A stretch of DNA of 64,000 bases from Polaribacter sp. Hel1_85 (GCF_000766795.1 NZ_JPDS01000002.1:749001-813000); one strand, 5' to 3'. Positions 38,168 through 47,769 are shown, counted from the first letter of the stretch. The notes: generated from the sequence alone by a model not told the origin. Program-made: numbers and translations.

Positions 38168-39466
38168 ATGAGTGAAACTAAAAAGATAGGAAACTATCGA
38201 TACAGAATATTAGCCCTACTAATGTTTGCAACTACTATCAACTATTTTGATAGAAGTATTATTGGAGTAATGGCTCCAACCTTAGAAAAATTATTTGGAT
38301 GGACTAATAGTGATTATGCAAATATTATGATTTCATTTAAAATAGCATATGCGTTAGGTATGCTTTCTATGGGAGGATTAATAGATAGATTAGGTACTAA
38401 AAAAGGGTATACGCTTTCAATTGCAATATGGAGTTTTTTCGGGATGTTACATGCATTAGTTCGTCCTGGATTTAGTATTATCGGTTTTGCAGCAGCAAGA
38501 TTTGGATTAGGTTTTGGAGAAGCTGGTAATTTTCCTGCTGCGATTAAGACAACAGCAGAATGGTTTCCAAAAAAGGATCGTGCTTTTGCTACAGGTCTTT
38601 TTAATGCAGCAACAAGTATTGGTGCAATAGCTGCACCTTTTGTAGTTGGATGGATTGTTCATGAAAATGGAAAAAATTGGCAAATACCATTTTTAATTAC
38701 AGGAGCCCTAAGTGCTATATGGGTGTTTTTATGGTTTCGTATGTATAAAAAGCCAGAAGTTCATCCAAAAGTAACTGCGGAAGAATTAGCTTATATACAA
38801 GAGGATTCTAAAGTAGAAAGTGAAGAAAAATTACCTTGGAAAAGTGTATTAGACAAACGTCAAACTTGGGCTTTTGGTTTAGCTAAAATTACAGATGCTG
38901 TTTGGTGGTTTTACCTATTTTGGGGAGCTAAATTTTTATCAACAACATTCGATGTAAATATTAAAAATATAGCATTACCATTTTTTGTAATCTATATTTT
39001 AGCTGATGGAGGAAGTATTTTTGGAGGTTATTTATCTGGTGCCTTAATGAGAAAAGGATGGACTATTAATAAGGCAAGAAAAATCACTTTATTAATATGT
39101 GCTTTAATAATATTACCTGTAAGTTTTGTAGCTGTTACAGAAAGTAAATGGCTTGCAATCTTTTTAATAGGACTTGCAGCAGCAGGTCATCAAGCTTGGT
39201 CAGCAAATATTTTTACGCTAGTTTCAGATGTATTTCCTAAAAAAGCAACAGCTTCTGTTGTAGGTATTGGAGGTATGATTGGAGCGGTTGCAGGTATTCT
39301 TGCAGACATGGCTTTAGGTTCTGTTTTGGATCAGGCTGGGAACAGTGGGTACTTTTGGGCTTTCTTAATAGCTGGTTCATGTTATTTAATCATATTAGGT
39401 TTAGTGCATTTATTAATGCCTAAAATGGTTCCATTAGATGAAAATTTAAAACCTATAAAAAGGTAA
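38168..39466 (+). CDS. MFS transporter, hexuronate (ExuT/ACS family)-like
   Basis: A 432-residue inner-membrane protein with 12 predicted helices. The first loop motif TTINYFDRSIIGVMAP, the GGLIDRLGTKKG loop and FGLGFGEAGNFPAAIK are features of the anion:cation symporter family that includes ExuT and GudP. It heads an operon with kduI (46 bp) and kduD (16 bp), so its substrate is most likely a hexuronate or an unsaturated uronate product such as the one KduI uses. It probably imports the monomer released by the lyase pathway into the cytoplasm. Confidence 0.88.
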   Translation: MSETKKIGNYRYRILALLMFATTINYFDRSIIGVMAPTLEKLFGWTNSDYANIMISFKIAYALGMLSMGGLIDRLGTKKGYTLSIAIWSFFGMLHALVRPGFSIIGFAAARFGLGFGEAGNFPAAIKTTAEWFPKKDRAFATGLFNAATSIGAIAAPFVVGWIVHENGKNWQIPFLITGALSAIWVFLWFRMYKKPEVHPKVTAEELAYIQEDSKVESEEKLPWKSVLDKRQTWAFGLAKITDAVWWFYLFWGAKFLSTTFDVNIKNIALPFFVIYILADGGSIFGGYLSGALMRKGWTINKARKITLLICALIILPVSFVAVTESKWLAIFLIGLAAAGHQAWSANIFTLVSDVFPKKATASVVGIGGMIGAVAGILADMALGSVLDQAGNSGYFWAFLIAGSCYLIILGLVHLLMPKMVPLDENLKPIKR

Positions 39467-39512
39467 ATAATATATAATATAAAAACAAAAGAATAAATTT
39501 AAAATATAAATT

Positions 39513-40355
39513 ATGGCAACAACTTTCGAAACAAGATACGCTTCAAGTCCACAAGCAGTTAAAAAATACGATACACAAGAATTAAGAGATGAATTTTTAG
39601 TTCCAGATTTAATGCAACCAGGAAGTATTAAATGGGTATATACGCATTATGATAGATATATGGCTGGTGGAGCAGTACCAACTTTAGAAGCTTTAACTTT
39701 AGAAACTATAGATTCTTTAAAATCTGAATACTTCTTAGAAAGAAGAGAAGTTGGTGTTATCAATGCAGGAGGAACAGGAACTATTATTGCTGATGGTCAA
39801 GAATATAAAATGTTACACAAAGATGCCTTATATCTTGGTAAAGGTGTAAAAGAGGTTGTTTTTAAAAGTGATGATGCTAATAATCCTGCAAAATTCTATA
39901 TGAATTCTGCACCTGCACATACTGCTTACCCAACAAAACAAGTTACAAAAGCAGAAGCAAATAAAATTGAATTAGGTAGTTTAGAAACTGCAAATCATAG
40001 AACTGTAAACCAGATGATTATAGGTGGAATTGTAACTACTTGTCAATTACAAATGGGGATGACAGAGTTAAAAACAGGAAGTGTTTGGAATACTATGCCA
40101 GCTCACGTTCATGATAGAAGAATGGAAATTTATTATTACATAGACATTCCTCAAGATCAAGCAGTTTGTCATTTTATGGGAGAACCAAATGAAACACGTC
40201 ATATTTGGATGAATAACCATGAAGCAGTAATTTCTCCACCATGGTCAATTCACTCTGGGTCAGGAACATCAAATTACACATTTATATGGGGAATGGCAGG
40301 TGAAAACTTGGATTATAACGACATGGATGTAGCTAAAATTACAGAATTAAGATAA
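39513..40355 (+). CDS. kduI: 5-dehydro-4-deoxy-D-glucuronate isomerase
   Basis: A 280-residue cytoplasmic cupin enzyme that converts 5-keto-4-deoxyuronate (DKI) to 2,5-diketo-3-deoxygluconate (DKII). The whole protein matches KduI in length and motifs: ALTLETIDSLKSEYFLERRE, NAGGTGTIIADG, and the metal-binding segment MPAHVHDRRMEIYYY. The presence of KduI shows that the locus ends in an unsaturated uronate, as produced by polysaccharide lyases. kduD starts 16 bp downstream. The later steps (KDG kinase and aldolase) are not in the window. Confidence 0.96.
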   Translation: MATTFETRYASSPQAVKKYDTQELRDEFLVPDLMQPGSIKWVYTHYDRYMAGGAVPTLEALTLETIDSLKSEYFLERREVGVINAGGTGTIIADGQEYKMLHKDALYLGKGVKEVVFKSDDANNPAKFYMNSAPAHTAYPTKQVTKAEANKIELGSLETANHRTVNQMIIGGIVTTCQLQMGMTELKTGSVWNTMPAHVHDRRMEIYYYIDIPQDQAVCHFMGEPNETRHIWMNNHEAVISPPWSIHSGSGTSNYTFIWGMAGENLDYNDMDVAKITELR

Positions 40356-40371
40356 AAAAAGTATAAATATA

Positions 40372-41166
40372 ATGAACGAATTATTCGATTTATCAGGGAA
40401 AGTTGCTTTAGTAACAGGAGGAACTCATGGGATAGGAATGGCATGTGGAAAAGCACTAGCTAAAGCAGGAGCAAAATTATGTATTAATGATATTAATGAT
40501 GAAAAATTAGAATCTTGTAAAGCTGAATATGCTAAAGATGGTATAGATGTTTATACAATTAATTTTAATGTTTGTAGTGAAGAAGGTGTAGATAAAGGAA
40601 TTAGTCAAATTGAAGCAGAAGTTGGACCTGTTGATATTCTTGTAAATAATGCAGGGATAATTATACGTGTACCTATTTTAGATATGCCAGTTTCTGAATT
40701 TGAGAAAGTACTTAATGTAGATTTAGTTGCTCCATTAATTGTTGCTAAACGTGTTGCTCCAGGAATGATTGAACGTAGAGGAGGGAAAATTATTAACATG
40801 TGCTCTATGATGAGTGTGTATGGTCGTCAAAATGTATCAGCATATGCAGCAGCAAAAGGTGGTTTAAAATTATTAACGGCTAATATGTGTTGTGAGTGGG
40901 CAAAATATGGTATACAAATTAATGGAATTGGTCCAGGATATATCGCTACAGACCAAACAGCTCCAATTAGAGTAGATGGACATCCATTTAATGATTTAGT
41001 TATGACTCGTACACCTGCAAATCGTTGGGGTGAACCAGAAGATGTTGGAAATGCTTCATTATTTTTAGCATCAAAAGCAGCAAATTTTGTAAACGGACAT
41101 GTACTTAACGTTGATGGTGGAATCATTGCAAACTTTGGTTATGTAAAAGGCGAAAATGATATTTAA
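40372..41166 (+). CDS. kduD: 2-deoxy-D-gluconate 3-dehydrogenase / DKII reductase (SDR)
   Basis: A 264-residue short-chain dehydrogenase with Rossmann motif TGGTHGIG, the NNAG element and catalytic SAYAAAKGG (Ser, Tyr, Lys). It ends in the usual FVNGHVLNVDGG. Its position 16 bp after kduI identifies it as the NAD(P)H-dependent enzyme that reduces DKII to 2-keto-3-deoxygluconate. Other sugar-alcohol or gluconate SDRs look similar, so the operon context carries much of the assignment. A DUF4861 gene follows at 56 bp. Confidence 0.9.
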   Translation: MNELFDLSGKVALVTGGTHGIGMACGKALAKAGAKLCINDINDEKLESCKAEYAKDGIDVYTINFNVCSEEGVDKGISQIEAEVGPVDILVNNAGIIIRVPILDMPVSEFEKVLNVDLVAPLIVAKRVAPGMIERRGGKIINMCSMMSVYGRQNVSAYAAAKGGLKLLTANMCCEWAKYGIQINGIGPGYIATDQTAPIRVDGHPFNDLVMTRTPANRWGEPEDVGNASLFLASKAANFVNGHVLNVDGGIIANFGYVKGENDI

Positions 41167-41222
41167 AATAATATAAAATTGGTATTGTTATCAACTATAG
41201 TATTCAATAAAATAAAACATTT

Positions 41223-42395
41223 ATGAGTTCAATAAAATTCGTTCTTTTCTCTTTAACTATATTAATTTGTAGCTCTTGTTCAAAAGAAACTAAGAGTAAA
41301 TATATTGTTGTGAAAAATTCATTAACAATAGAAAGATCTTTTGAAACGATAGAGTTAACAAAAGAAATTTTAAATGTAAATGACTTAAACAACTTAGCAA
41401 TTAAAGATGTTAAATCAAATGAAATACTAATTACTCAATTAGTAGATATAGATGGTGATGGAAATATGGATCAATTATTATTTCAACCTCAGTTATTACC
41501 AACTTCTGAAAAAAAATATGAAGTAGTTATAATTTCTGAAACAAAAAAAACAAAATCTGAAGATTTATGTTACTCACGCTTTGTTCCAGAACGTACTGAT
41601 GATTATGCATGGGAAAACAATAGAGTTGCTTTTAGAACTTTTGGACCTAAAGCTCAAGAAATGATTGAAAATGATGTTCCAGGAGGTACTTTATCTAGTG
41701 GAATTGATGCTTGGTTAAAAAAAGTTGAATATCCAATTATCAATAAGTGGTATGCTAAAAACGATATTAGACCAGGTGCTTATCATGAAATGAGTCCAGA
41801 AGGACTTGATAATTTTCATGTTGGTTCAAGTAGAGGTGTTGGTAGTACAGCTGTAAAAAAAGATGCAGATTATTACATCTCTAAAAACTACACTAACTGG
41901 AAAACAATTACAACAGGACCAATTAGAACAAGTTTTGTTTTAAACTACGCAGATTGGGTTGCAAATGGACAAGTAATTTCTGAAAAAAAGAATATTTCTT
42001 TAGATTATGGAAGTAATCTTACAAAATATGAAATTGAAGTTAAAGGAACAGATGTAATTTCTGCAGGCTTAACATTGCATGAAAATGATGGAGTAATTAC
42101 AGAATCGGTAAATAAAGGATGGATATCTTATTGGGAACCACATGGTGATTCTGAATTAGGAACAGCAATAGTTGCTACTAAAGGAAACATGGTAGCGTCA
42201 GAATATTATGTAACACCTTTACAAGATAGAAGTAATTTGTATGCCCAGTTAAAAGTAACGAATAACAAAGTTGAATATTATTCTGGTTATGGTTGGAAAG
42301 AATCTAAACAGTTCCCAACTAAAGAATCTTGGGAAAAATATCTTAATGAGTTTTCTCAAAAAATTAATGCTCCATTAGTTGTGGTTATAAAATAA
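41223..42395 (+). CDS. DUF4861 family lipoprotein
   Basis: A 390-residue lipoprotein (CSSCS near residue 19). DIDGDGNMDQLLFQP near the N-terminus, the VPGGTLSSGIDAWLKKVEYP and RPGAYHEMSPEGLDNFHVG segments, and a largely beta C-terminal half fit DUF4861. This family recurs beside kdu and lyase genes in Bacteroidota. Its biochemical role is unknown to me. Being periplasmic while the rest of the unit is cytoplasmic, it may act on lyase products before import. It ends the operon: its stop codon overlaps a terminator hairpin. Confidence 0.82.
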   Translation: MSSIKFVLFSLTILICSSCSKETKSKYIVVKNSLTIERSFETIELTKEILNVNDLNNLAIKDVKSNEILITQLVDIDGDGNMDQLLFQPQLLPTSEKKYEVVIISETKKTKSEDLCYSRFVPERTDDYAWENNRVAFRTFGPKAQEMIENDVPGGTLSSGIDAWLKKVEYPIINKWYAKNDIRPGAYHEMSPEGLDNFHVGSSRGVGSTAVKKDADYYISKNYTNWKTITTGPIRTSFVLNYADWVANGQVISEKKNISLDYGSNLTKYEIEVKGTDVISAGLTLHENDGVITESVNKGWISYWEPHGDSELGTAIVATKGNMVASEYYVTPLQDRSNLYAQLKVTNNKVEYYSGYGWKESKQFPTKESWEKYLNEFSQKINAPLVVVIK

Positions 42396-42421
42396 TACAA
42401 AACCATTAGTATTATTTTTTT
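42391..42421 (+). terminator. Rho-independent terminator overlapping the DUF4861 stop codon
   Basis: AATAATAC pairs with GTATTATT across a 10-base loop and is followed by a T run. The stop codon TAA (42393-42395) is inside the left arm. Confidence 0.7.
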
Positions 42422-42445
42422 TAAAAAATTAACAATATTAGATAT

Positions 42446-42491
42446 AACTGATTAATGAGTACTAATTTATTTACTTTTTAATCAGTTTTTT
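42446..42491 (+). terminator. Second, tandem terminator
   Basis: AACTGATTAA pairs perfectly with TTAATCAGTT across a 22-base loop and runs into TTTTT. With the preceding hairpin it isolates the xylose genes from the kdu unit. Confidence 0.65.
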
Positions 42492-42587
42492 ATTTTATAA
42501 ATTATGTGTTTCAATATTTTGGAATATTTTTTTAGAAGCATTTAAACATTTTGTAACTACTAAATTAACATTAATAGAATCGTTATA

Positions 42588-44072
42588 ATGAATTACTATT
42601 TAGGATTAGACATCGGAAGCTCATCAATAAAAACAGCTTTAGTAGAAGTTGAAACAGGTAAAAGTTTAGGAGTTGTTCAAGAACCGAAAGAAGAAATGAG
42701 CATGTTTGCTCAAAAAAATGGTTGGGCAGAACAAGAACCAAAAAATTGGTGGTTGCATGTTTGTAATGCGATTAAAAAGCTAAAAAAAGAATACAAAATT
42801 AGCAGAACTCAAATTAAAGGTATTGGTATTTCGTACCAAATGCATGGTTTGGTTTTGGTTGATAAACAAGGAGAACCTTTGCGTAAAAGTATCATTTGGT
42901 GCGATAGTAGAGCGGTAGAAACAGGAAATAAAGCATTTAATGAAATTGGAAATGACAAATGTGCTTCACATTTATTAAATTCTCCAGCCAATTTTACAGC
43001 ATCAAAATTAAAATGGGTAAAAGAAAATGAACCAGATATTTATAGTCAGGTTTACAAATTCATGCTACCTGGAGATTATATTGCTTATAAATTTTCAAAC
43101 AAAATAAACACCACTATTTCTGGATTATCAGAAGGAATTTTTTGGGATTTCAAAAAAGATACAATTGCAGATTTTCTACTAGAACATTACGGATTTGATA
43201 AAAATTTAGTTCCAGATATTGTAGATACTTTTAGTATTCAATCTTTAGTTGATGAAAAAGGAGAGGAAGAAAGCGGATTAGCAGCCGGAACCCCAATTTA
43301 TTACAGAGCAGGAGACCAACCCAATAATGCATTGTCATTAAACGTTTTTAACCCTGGAGAAGTTGCTGCAACAGGTGGCACATCTGGAGTTGTATATGCA
43401 GTTACAGATAATCTATCAGGAAAAGAAAGTACTCGTGTAAATAATTTTGCCCATGTTAATTATAAACAATCTATCCCAAGAATTGGTAAACTTTTAAATA
43501 TTAATGGAGCAGGTATTCAATATCGTTGGTTACTAAACAATTTAGCTGTCAATTCTTACGAAGACATGAACAAGTTGGCCTCAGAAATTACTGTTGGTTC
43601 AGATGGAGTTTGCTTAATTCCTTTTGGTAATGGAGCAGAACGTATGTTAAATAACAAAGAAATTGGTACTCGAATTGTAAACATGAACCTAAATAATCAC
43701 CATAAAGGTCACATGTGTAGAGCAGCCTTAGAAGGCATCGCTTTCTCATTTGTGTACGGTATGGAAATTCTAAAATCAGACGGAATTACACCAAGCGTTA
43801 TAAGAGCAGGAAATGACAATTTATTCCGTTCAGAAATTTTTGCAAACACAGTGGCTACTTTAATCGAGCAAGAAATCGAAATCTACAATACAACCGGAGC
43901 CATTGGTGCGGCAAGAGCAGTAAATTTACACAAAGGCGATTTTGAAACTTTCGGAAAAGTAATTATGGACAATGATCACGTAATGACATTTATGCCATTT
44001 AAAGACAAAAAGCTTTATTTAGAAGCTTACAATAATTGGAAAAAAGAGTTAGAACTTATTTTAAATAAATAA
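42588..44072 (+). CDS. xylB: Xylulokinase
   Basis: A 494-residue FGGY-family kinase that phosphorylates D-xylulose. ATP-site motifs are visible: DIGSSSIKTALVE at the N-terminus, SIIWCDSRA, ATGGTSGVVY and GAIGAARA near the C-terminus. GISYQMHGLVLVD is the xylulokinase-type substrate segment. The next gene is xylose isomerase, so the product is xylulose-5-phosphate for the pentose phosphate pathway. It begins a new unit after tandem terminators. A hairpin repeat lies in the 135-bp gap to xylA. Confidence 0.95.
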   Translation: MNYYLGLDIGSSSIKTALVEVETGKSLGVVQEPKEEMSMFAQKNGWAEQEPKNWWLHVCNAIKKLKKEYKISRTQIKGIGISYQMHGLVLVDKQGEPLRKSIIWCDSRAVETGNKAFNEIGNDKCASHLLNSPANFTASKLKWVKENEPDIYSQVYKFMLPGDYIAYKFSNKINTTISGLSEGIFWDFKKDTIADFLLEHYGFDKNLVPDIVDTFSIQSLVDEKGEEESGLAAGTPIYYRAGDQPNNALSLNVFNPGEVAATGGTSGVVYAVTDNLSGKESTRVNNFAHVNYKQSIPRIGKLLNINGAGIQYRWLLNNLAVNSYEDMNKLASEITVGSDGVCLIPFGNGAERMLNNKEIGTRIVNMNLNNHHKGHMCRAALEGIAFSFVYGMEILKSDGITPSVIRAGNDNLFRSEIFANTVATLIEQEIEIYNTTGAIGAARAVNLHKGDFETFGKVIMDNDHVMTFMPFKDKKLYLEAYNNWKKELELILNK

Positions 44073-44077
44073 TTTTT

Positions 44078-44170
44078 GGACGTTACCTAAAAAGGTCGGG
44101 CTTTACGCACTCGCTTTTTTTACTTAAAAAAGTAAAAAAGAGCTCAAACAGATGCTTCAATCCCTAACGC
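44078..44170 (+). repeat. Interspersed hairpin repeat, copy 1
   Basis: Conserved arms (GGACGTTACCTAAAAAGGTC and onward to GGGCTTTACGC on the left, TTCAATCCCTAACGC on the right) flank a variable core. Here the core is a hairpin, CTTTTTTTACTT with AAGTAAAAAAG. The same arms recur at 54914-55038. It starts 5 bp after the xylB stop, between co-directional xylB and xylA. Confidence 0.8.
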
Positions 44171-44207
44171 AAAGCAGAAAAATTAAACAATTAAACAATA
44201 TTTAATA

Positions 44208-45524
44208 ATGGTAAATAAAGAATATTTTAAAGGAATCAACAAAATACAATTTGAAGGAAAAGAGTCAGACAATCCAATGGCTTATAAATACTATAATCCA
44301 GACCAAGTAGTTGCAGGAAAAACAATGCGTGAGCATTTTAGATTTGCAATTGCATACTGGCATACATTCTGTGGACAAGGTGGTGATCCATTTGGACCAG
44401 GAACACAAAGTTTTGCATGGGATAAAGCTTCAGATCCAATTCAAGCAGCAAAAGATAAAGCAGACGCAGCATTCGAATTCATTACTAAAATGGGGTTTGA
44501 TTATTTCTGTTTTCATGATTATGATTTAGTTCAAGAAGGAGCAACGTTTGCAGAATCTGAAAAAAGATTAGATACAATTACAGATTACATTAAAGGAAAA
44601 CAAGCAGAAACAGGTGTAAAGTTATTATGGGGAACAGCAAACTGTTTTTCAAATCCACGTTACATGAATGGAGCTTCTACAAATCCTGATTTTAATGTAG
44701 TTGCAAGAGCTGGAGGTCAAGTAAAATTGGCTTTAGACGCAACAATTAAATTAGGTGGTGAGAATTATGTTTTTTGGGGAGGAAGAGAAGGTTACATGTC
44801 TTTATTAAACACAGATATGGGACGTGAATTAGACCATATGGCGCAGTTTTTAACCATGGCAAAAGATTATGCAAGAGAACAAGGTTTTAAAGGTACTTTC
44901 TTTATAGAACCAAAACCTATGGAACCAATGAAGCATCAATACGATTTTGATTCTGCTACAGCCATTGGGTTCTTAAAAGAATATGGTTTAGACAAAGATT
45001 TTAAAATGAATATTGAGGTAAATCATGCAACTTTAGCTCAGCATACAATGCAACATGAGTTAGCAGTTGCTGCCAAAGCAGGAATGTTAGGAAGTATAGA
45101 TGCAAATAGAGGAGATTATCAAAATGGATGGGATACAGATCAATTTCCAAACAACATACAAGAAACTACAGAAGCTATGTTGGTCTTTTTAGAAGCTGGT
45201 GGTTTACAAGGTGGTGGTGTTAATTTTGATGCAAAAATCAGAAGAAATTCTACAGATTTAGAAGATGTTTTCTTAGCACATATTGGTGGAGCAGATACGT
45301 TTGCAAGAGCCTTAATTACTGCTGATAAAATTATGACTTCTTCTGCTTACAATTCTTTAAGAGAAAAAAGATACAGTTCTTTTGACTCTGGAAATGGTGC
45401 CGCTTTTGAAGCCGGTAAATTAGAATTAAAAGACTTGTATAAAATTGCCCAAGAAAATGGAGAACTTCCATTAACTAGTGGTAAACAAGAACTTTTTGAG
45501 AACATTATCAATCAATACATCTAA
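44208..45524 (+). CDS. xylA: Xylose isomerase
   Basis: A 438-residue class II xylose isomerase interconverting D-xylose and D-xylulose. Hallmarks are [14 protein letters not shown], the active-site segment [35 protein letters not shown] and [18 protein letters not shown] with the metal and catalytic histidines. The length is exactly that of bacterial class II enzymes. Its presence with xylB and a sugar symporter gives a complete xylose entry route and supports xylose as a main product of the GH43, GH120 and GH39 enzymes of the locus. The symporter gene starts 10 bp after the stop. Confidence 0.97.
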   Translation: MVNKEYFKGINKIQFEGKESDNPMAYKYYNPDQVVAGKTMREHFRFAIAYWHTFCGQGGDPFGPGTQSFAWDKASDPIQAAKDKADAAFEFITKMGFDYFCFHDYDLVQEGATFAESEKRLDTITDYIKGKQAETGVKLLWGTANCFSNPRYMNGASTNPDFNVVARAGGQVKLALDATIKLGGENYVFWGGREGYMSLLNTDMGRELDHMAQFLTMAKDYAREQGFKGTFFIEPKPMEPMKHQYDFDSATAIGFLKEYGLDKDFKMNIEVNHATLAQHTMQHELAVAAKAGMLGSIDANRGDYQNGWDTDQFPNNIQETTEAMLVFLEAGGLQGGGVNFDAKIRRNSTDLEDVFLAHIGGADTFARALITADKIMTSSAYNSLREKRYSSFDSGNGAAFEAGKLELKDLYKIAQENGELPLTSGKQELFENIINQYI

Positions 45525-45534
45525 AATTTAAACT

Positions 45535-46953
45535 ATGAGTTCATCAAATAATTCTAAATACTTATTAAAATTAACTTTAGTAGCTACTTTAGGAGGCTTA
45601 TTATTTGGTTATGACACAGGAGTAATTTCTGGAACAGTAGGTTCTTTAGATATTTTTTTTGTAATGCCAAAAGGCTTGTCAGAAACAGCTGCTAGTGCAT
45701 TTAAAGGTTTTTTAGTTTCTAGTGCATTAATAGGTTGTATTATTGGTGGTGTTTTTGGAGGTTTAGTAAGTAAAAAATTAGGTAGAAAAAAAGGATTAAT
45801 TCTTGCTGCAATTCTTTTCTTAATTTCAGCATTAGGCTCTGCAATGCCAGAAATGTTTATTGGTACTTTAGGAGAATTAGATCATACATATTCAACAATA
45901 TTTATTGTGTATAGAATTATTGGAGGTATTGGTGTTGGTTTAGCATCTATGCTATCTCCTTTATATATTGCAGAAATTGCACCTGCTAACAGTAGAGGTA
46001 AATTAGTTTCTTTTAATCAATTAGCTATTGTAGGTGGATTTATGGTGGTTTATTTTGTAAACTATTTTATTTCTAGAAGTGGTGGTTCTGATGCTTGGTT
46101 AAATGAGATAGGTTGGAGGTGGATGTTTGCTTCAGAAGTAATTCCTGCAGGGTTATTCTTAGGATTATTATTCTTTGTGCCAGATACACCTCGTTCTTTA
46201 ATGTTAAAAAACAAACCAGAGGAAGCTTTAGATGTTTTAATTAAAGTTAATGGAGAACAAGAAGGTAAAAGAGTGCTATCTGAAATAGAAAACTCTGTTA
46301 CAGAAACTTCTGGAAAACTATTATCTTATGGTTGGGCTGTAATTATTATAGGTGCTCTTCTTTCTGTTTTTCAACAATTTGTAGGAATTAATGTAGTATT
46401 ATATTATGCTCCAGAAATTTTTAAGTCTATCGATCCAGATACTGATGGAGCCTTATTACTTACCATAATTGTTGGAATAGTAAACTTCTTATTTACAATT
46501 ATCGCTGTAAAAACTGTAGATAAAAAAGGTAGAAAACCATTAATGTTAATTGGTGCTTTAGGTATGGCAGTGGCTATGTTAGCTCTAGGATTTGTATTTT
46601 TCTCTGGCGCAACGGGTTATTTAGCGCTTGGATGTATGATGTTATATGTTGCTAGTTTTGCCCTTAGTTGGGGACCAGTTACTTGGGTGCTTTTATCAGA
46701 AATATTTCCAAATAAAATTAGAGGAAAAGCAATGGCAATTGCAGTTGCAGCGCAATGGGTCTCTAATTATTTAGTTTCACTTACATTTCCTATGATGAAT
46801 GATAATACTGCACTTACAGAGCAATTTAATCACGGTTTTGCATATTGGGTATATGGTGTTATGTCTTTAATAGCCATGTGGTTTGTTTGGAAATATATCC
46901 CAGAAACTAAAGGAAAAACGTTAGAAGAAATGGAAGGTCTTTGGAAGAAATAA
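45535..46953 (+). CDS. MFS sugar/proton symporter, XylE-like
   Basis: A 472-residue, 12-helix sugar porter. Family signatures are GGLLFGYDTGVISG in helix 1, GRKKG in the first cytoplasmic loop, RIIGGIGVGLASMLSPLYIAE, the PDTPRSL loop, QQFVGINVVLYYAPEIF in helix 7 and the closing PETKGKTLEEME. Located 10 bp after xylA, it is most likely a D-xylose/proton symporter. Other pentoses or hexoses are possible because these porters look alike. It is the last gene of the + strand catabolic block, and the chromosome changes character directly after it. Confidence 0.92.
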   Translation: MSSSNNSKYLLKLTLVATLGGLLFGYDTGVISGTVGSLDIFFVMPKGLSETAASAFKGFLVSSALIGCIIGGVFGGLVSKKLGRKKGLILAAILFLISALGSAMPEMFIGTLGELDHTYSTIFIVYRIIGGIGVGLASMLSPLYIAEIAPANSRGKLVSFNQLAIVGGFMVVYFVNYFISRSGGSDAWLNEIGWRWMFASEVIPAGLFLGLLFFVPDTPRSLMLKNKPEEALDVLIKVNGEQEGKRVLSEIENSVTETSGKLLSYGWAVIIIGALLSVFQQFVGINVVLYYAPEIFKSIDPDTDGALLLTIIVGIVNFLFTIIAVKTVDKKGRKPLMLIGALGMAVAMLALGFVFFSGATGYLALGCMMLYVASFALSWGPVTWVLLSEIFPNKIRGKAMAIAVAAQWVSNYLVSLTFPMMNDNTALTEQFNHGFAYWVYGVMSLIAMWFVWKYIPETKGKTLEEMEGLWKK

Positions 46954-47115
46954 TTCAAAGACTACAGTTTTTTTCTTAGGTTCCATTAAACTAAATACAC
47001 TTGGAATATAATCTAAGTTTTCTTTATAATTCATTAAATATTCTTCTTCTATTTTTGAAAAATCGGATGTAAAATCTACGACTACATTGTCTAAATCGAT
47101 ATAAATTGTTTTCAT
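46921..47115 (-). pseudogene. Truncated 5'(3')-deoxyribonucleotidase (NT5C-like) gene
   Basis: On the - strand from 47115 the frame opens MKTIYIDLDNVVVDF, the HAD motif I (Asp7, Asp9) of NT5C-type deoxyribonucleotidases. It continues through IPSVFSLMEP, which fits the next conserved stretch. After about residue 50 the similarity stops and the frame runs on antisense to the end of the sugar symporter gene. Intact enzymes are roughly 170-200 residues, so about two thirds is missing. The break lies at about 46955-46980, immediately beside the end of the xylose operon. I infer that gain or rearrangement of the catabolic block removed the rest of a chromosomal gene. Confidence 0.65.
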
Positions 47116-47410
47116 ATGTTTTTTCCTAGACTGTAAAGATAGATTTCAAGTACGTTAATTTATGTCGTAGCTGAAATAATGTATAGAAAAAATCATTCTC
47201 TAAATTAGTTCCTAAAGTTAAGTTGCATAATGAGCAATTATAGGTGTACATTCATTTACTTTCAACTGTATAATGCCAGTATGTATAATAGTTGCCTTCT
47301 AAAATATAAGTCATGGTAATAAATAGAATTACGCTTTTGAATTCTTATTGGAGTCATAAAAAAAAAGAGCTAAAAATACTTCTAAAAGCCTTAGACATAA
47401 ACCTAAAATT
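47116..47410. other. Gene-free region after the truncated nucleotidase
   Basis: These 295 bases have no supported gene. A short broken - strand frame starting at 47314 (MTYILEGNYYTYW, stop after 20 codons) might be another gene remnant. No tRNA or clear repeat is visible here, so it does not hold the expected left attachment site. Confidence 0.4.
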
Positions 47411-47764
47411 ATGTCTAATTTAAGTAAAAAAGATTTTTTAAAAAATCACAGTTCTTTTCCGGAATTCCATAAAAAAGTTTTAAAGCAATCTGGCTTAGAA
47501 TGGAAACAATTAATTGAACATCCTCAGGATTATTATGCTGCAAATTCAGGTTCAGTGCCAGGATTTATTTTTTATAATGATACGGTGGCCTTCGCAAAAA
47601 AGCACCACCTGGTTATTCTACAAATACTGGATGAATTCGAATCTGAATGTGGGAAATTAGAAAATAAATCTAGTCCACAAGATAAGACAAGTTACTATAA
47701 CTGGCTTGCTTGGTTCGCTTATGAGTCAATGTTTAGCGAGATAATTGCTTTTGTTGAAAGTTAA
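47411..47764 (+). CDS. Small hypothetical protein of mobile-element type
   Basis: A 117-residue cytoplasmic protein without signal peptide. The central GSVPGFIFYNDTVAFAKKHH pattern resembles small proteins carried by Bacteroidota conjugative elements (a DUF7222-like style, from memory). No catalytic motif is seen. It is followed by its own terminator and lies beside the integrase module, so it is probably accessory element cargo. It is convergent with the small - strand genes below 50.5 kb. Confidence 0.6.
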   Translation: MSNLSKKDFLKNHSSFPEFHKKVLKQSGLEWKQLIEHPQDYYAANSGSVPGFIFYNDTVAFAKKHHLVILQILDEFESECGKLENKSSPQDKTSYYNWLAWFAYESMFSEIIAFVES

Positions 47765-47769
47765 AAAAG

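Noticed and set aside
40827..41126. 99-codon reverse-strand open frame inside kduD
   Set aside because: It is entirely antisense to a well-supported dehydrogenase gene and has no start-site signals or family features. The same applies to reverse frames at 3453-3728, 25784-26026, 62854-63171 and 63280-63597.
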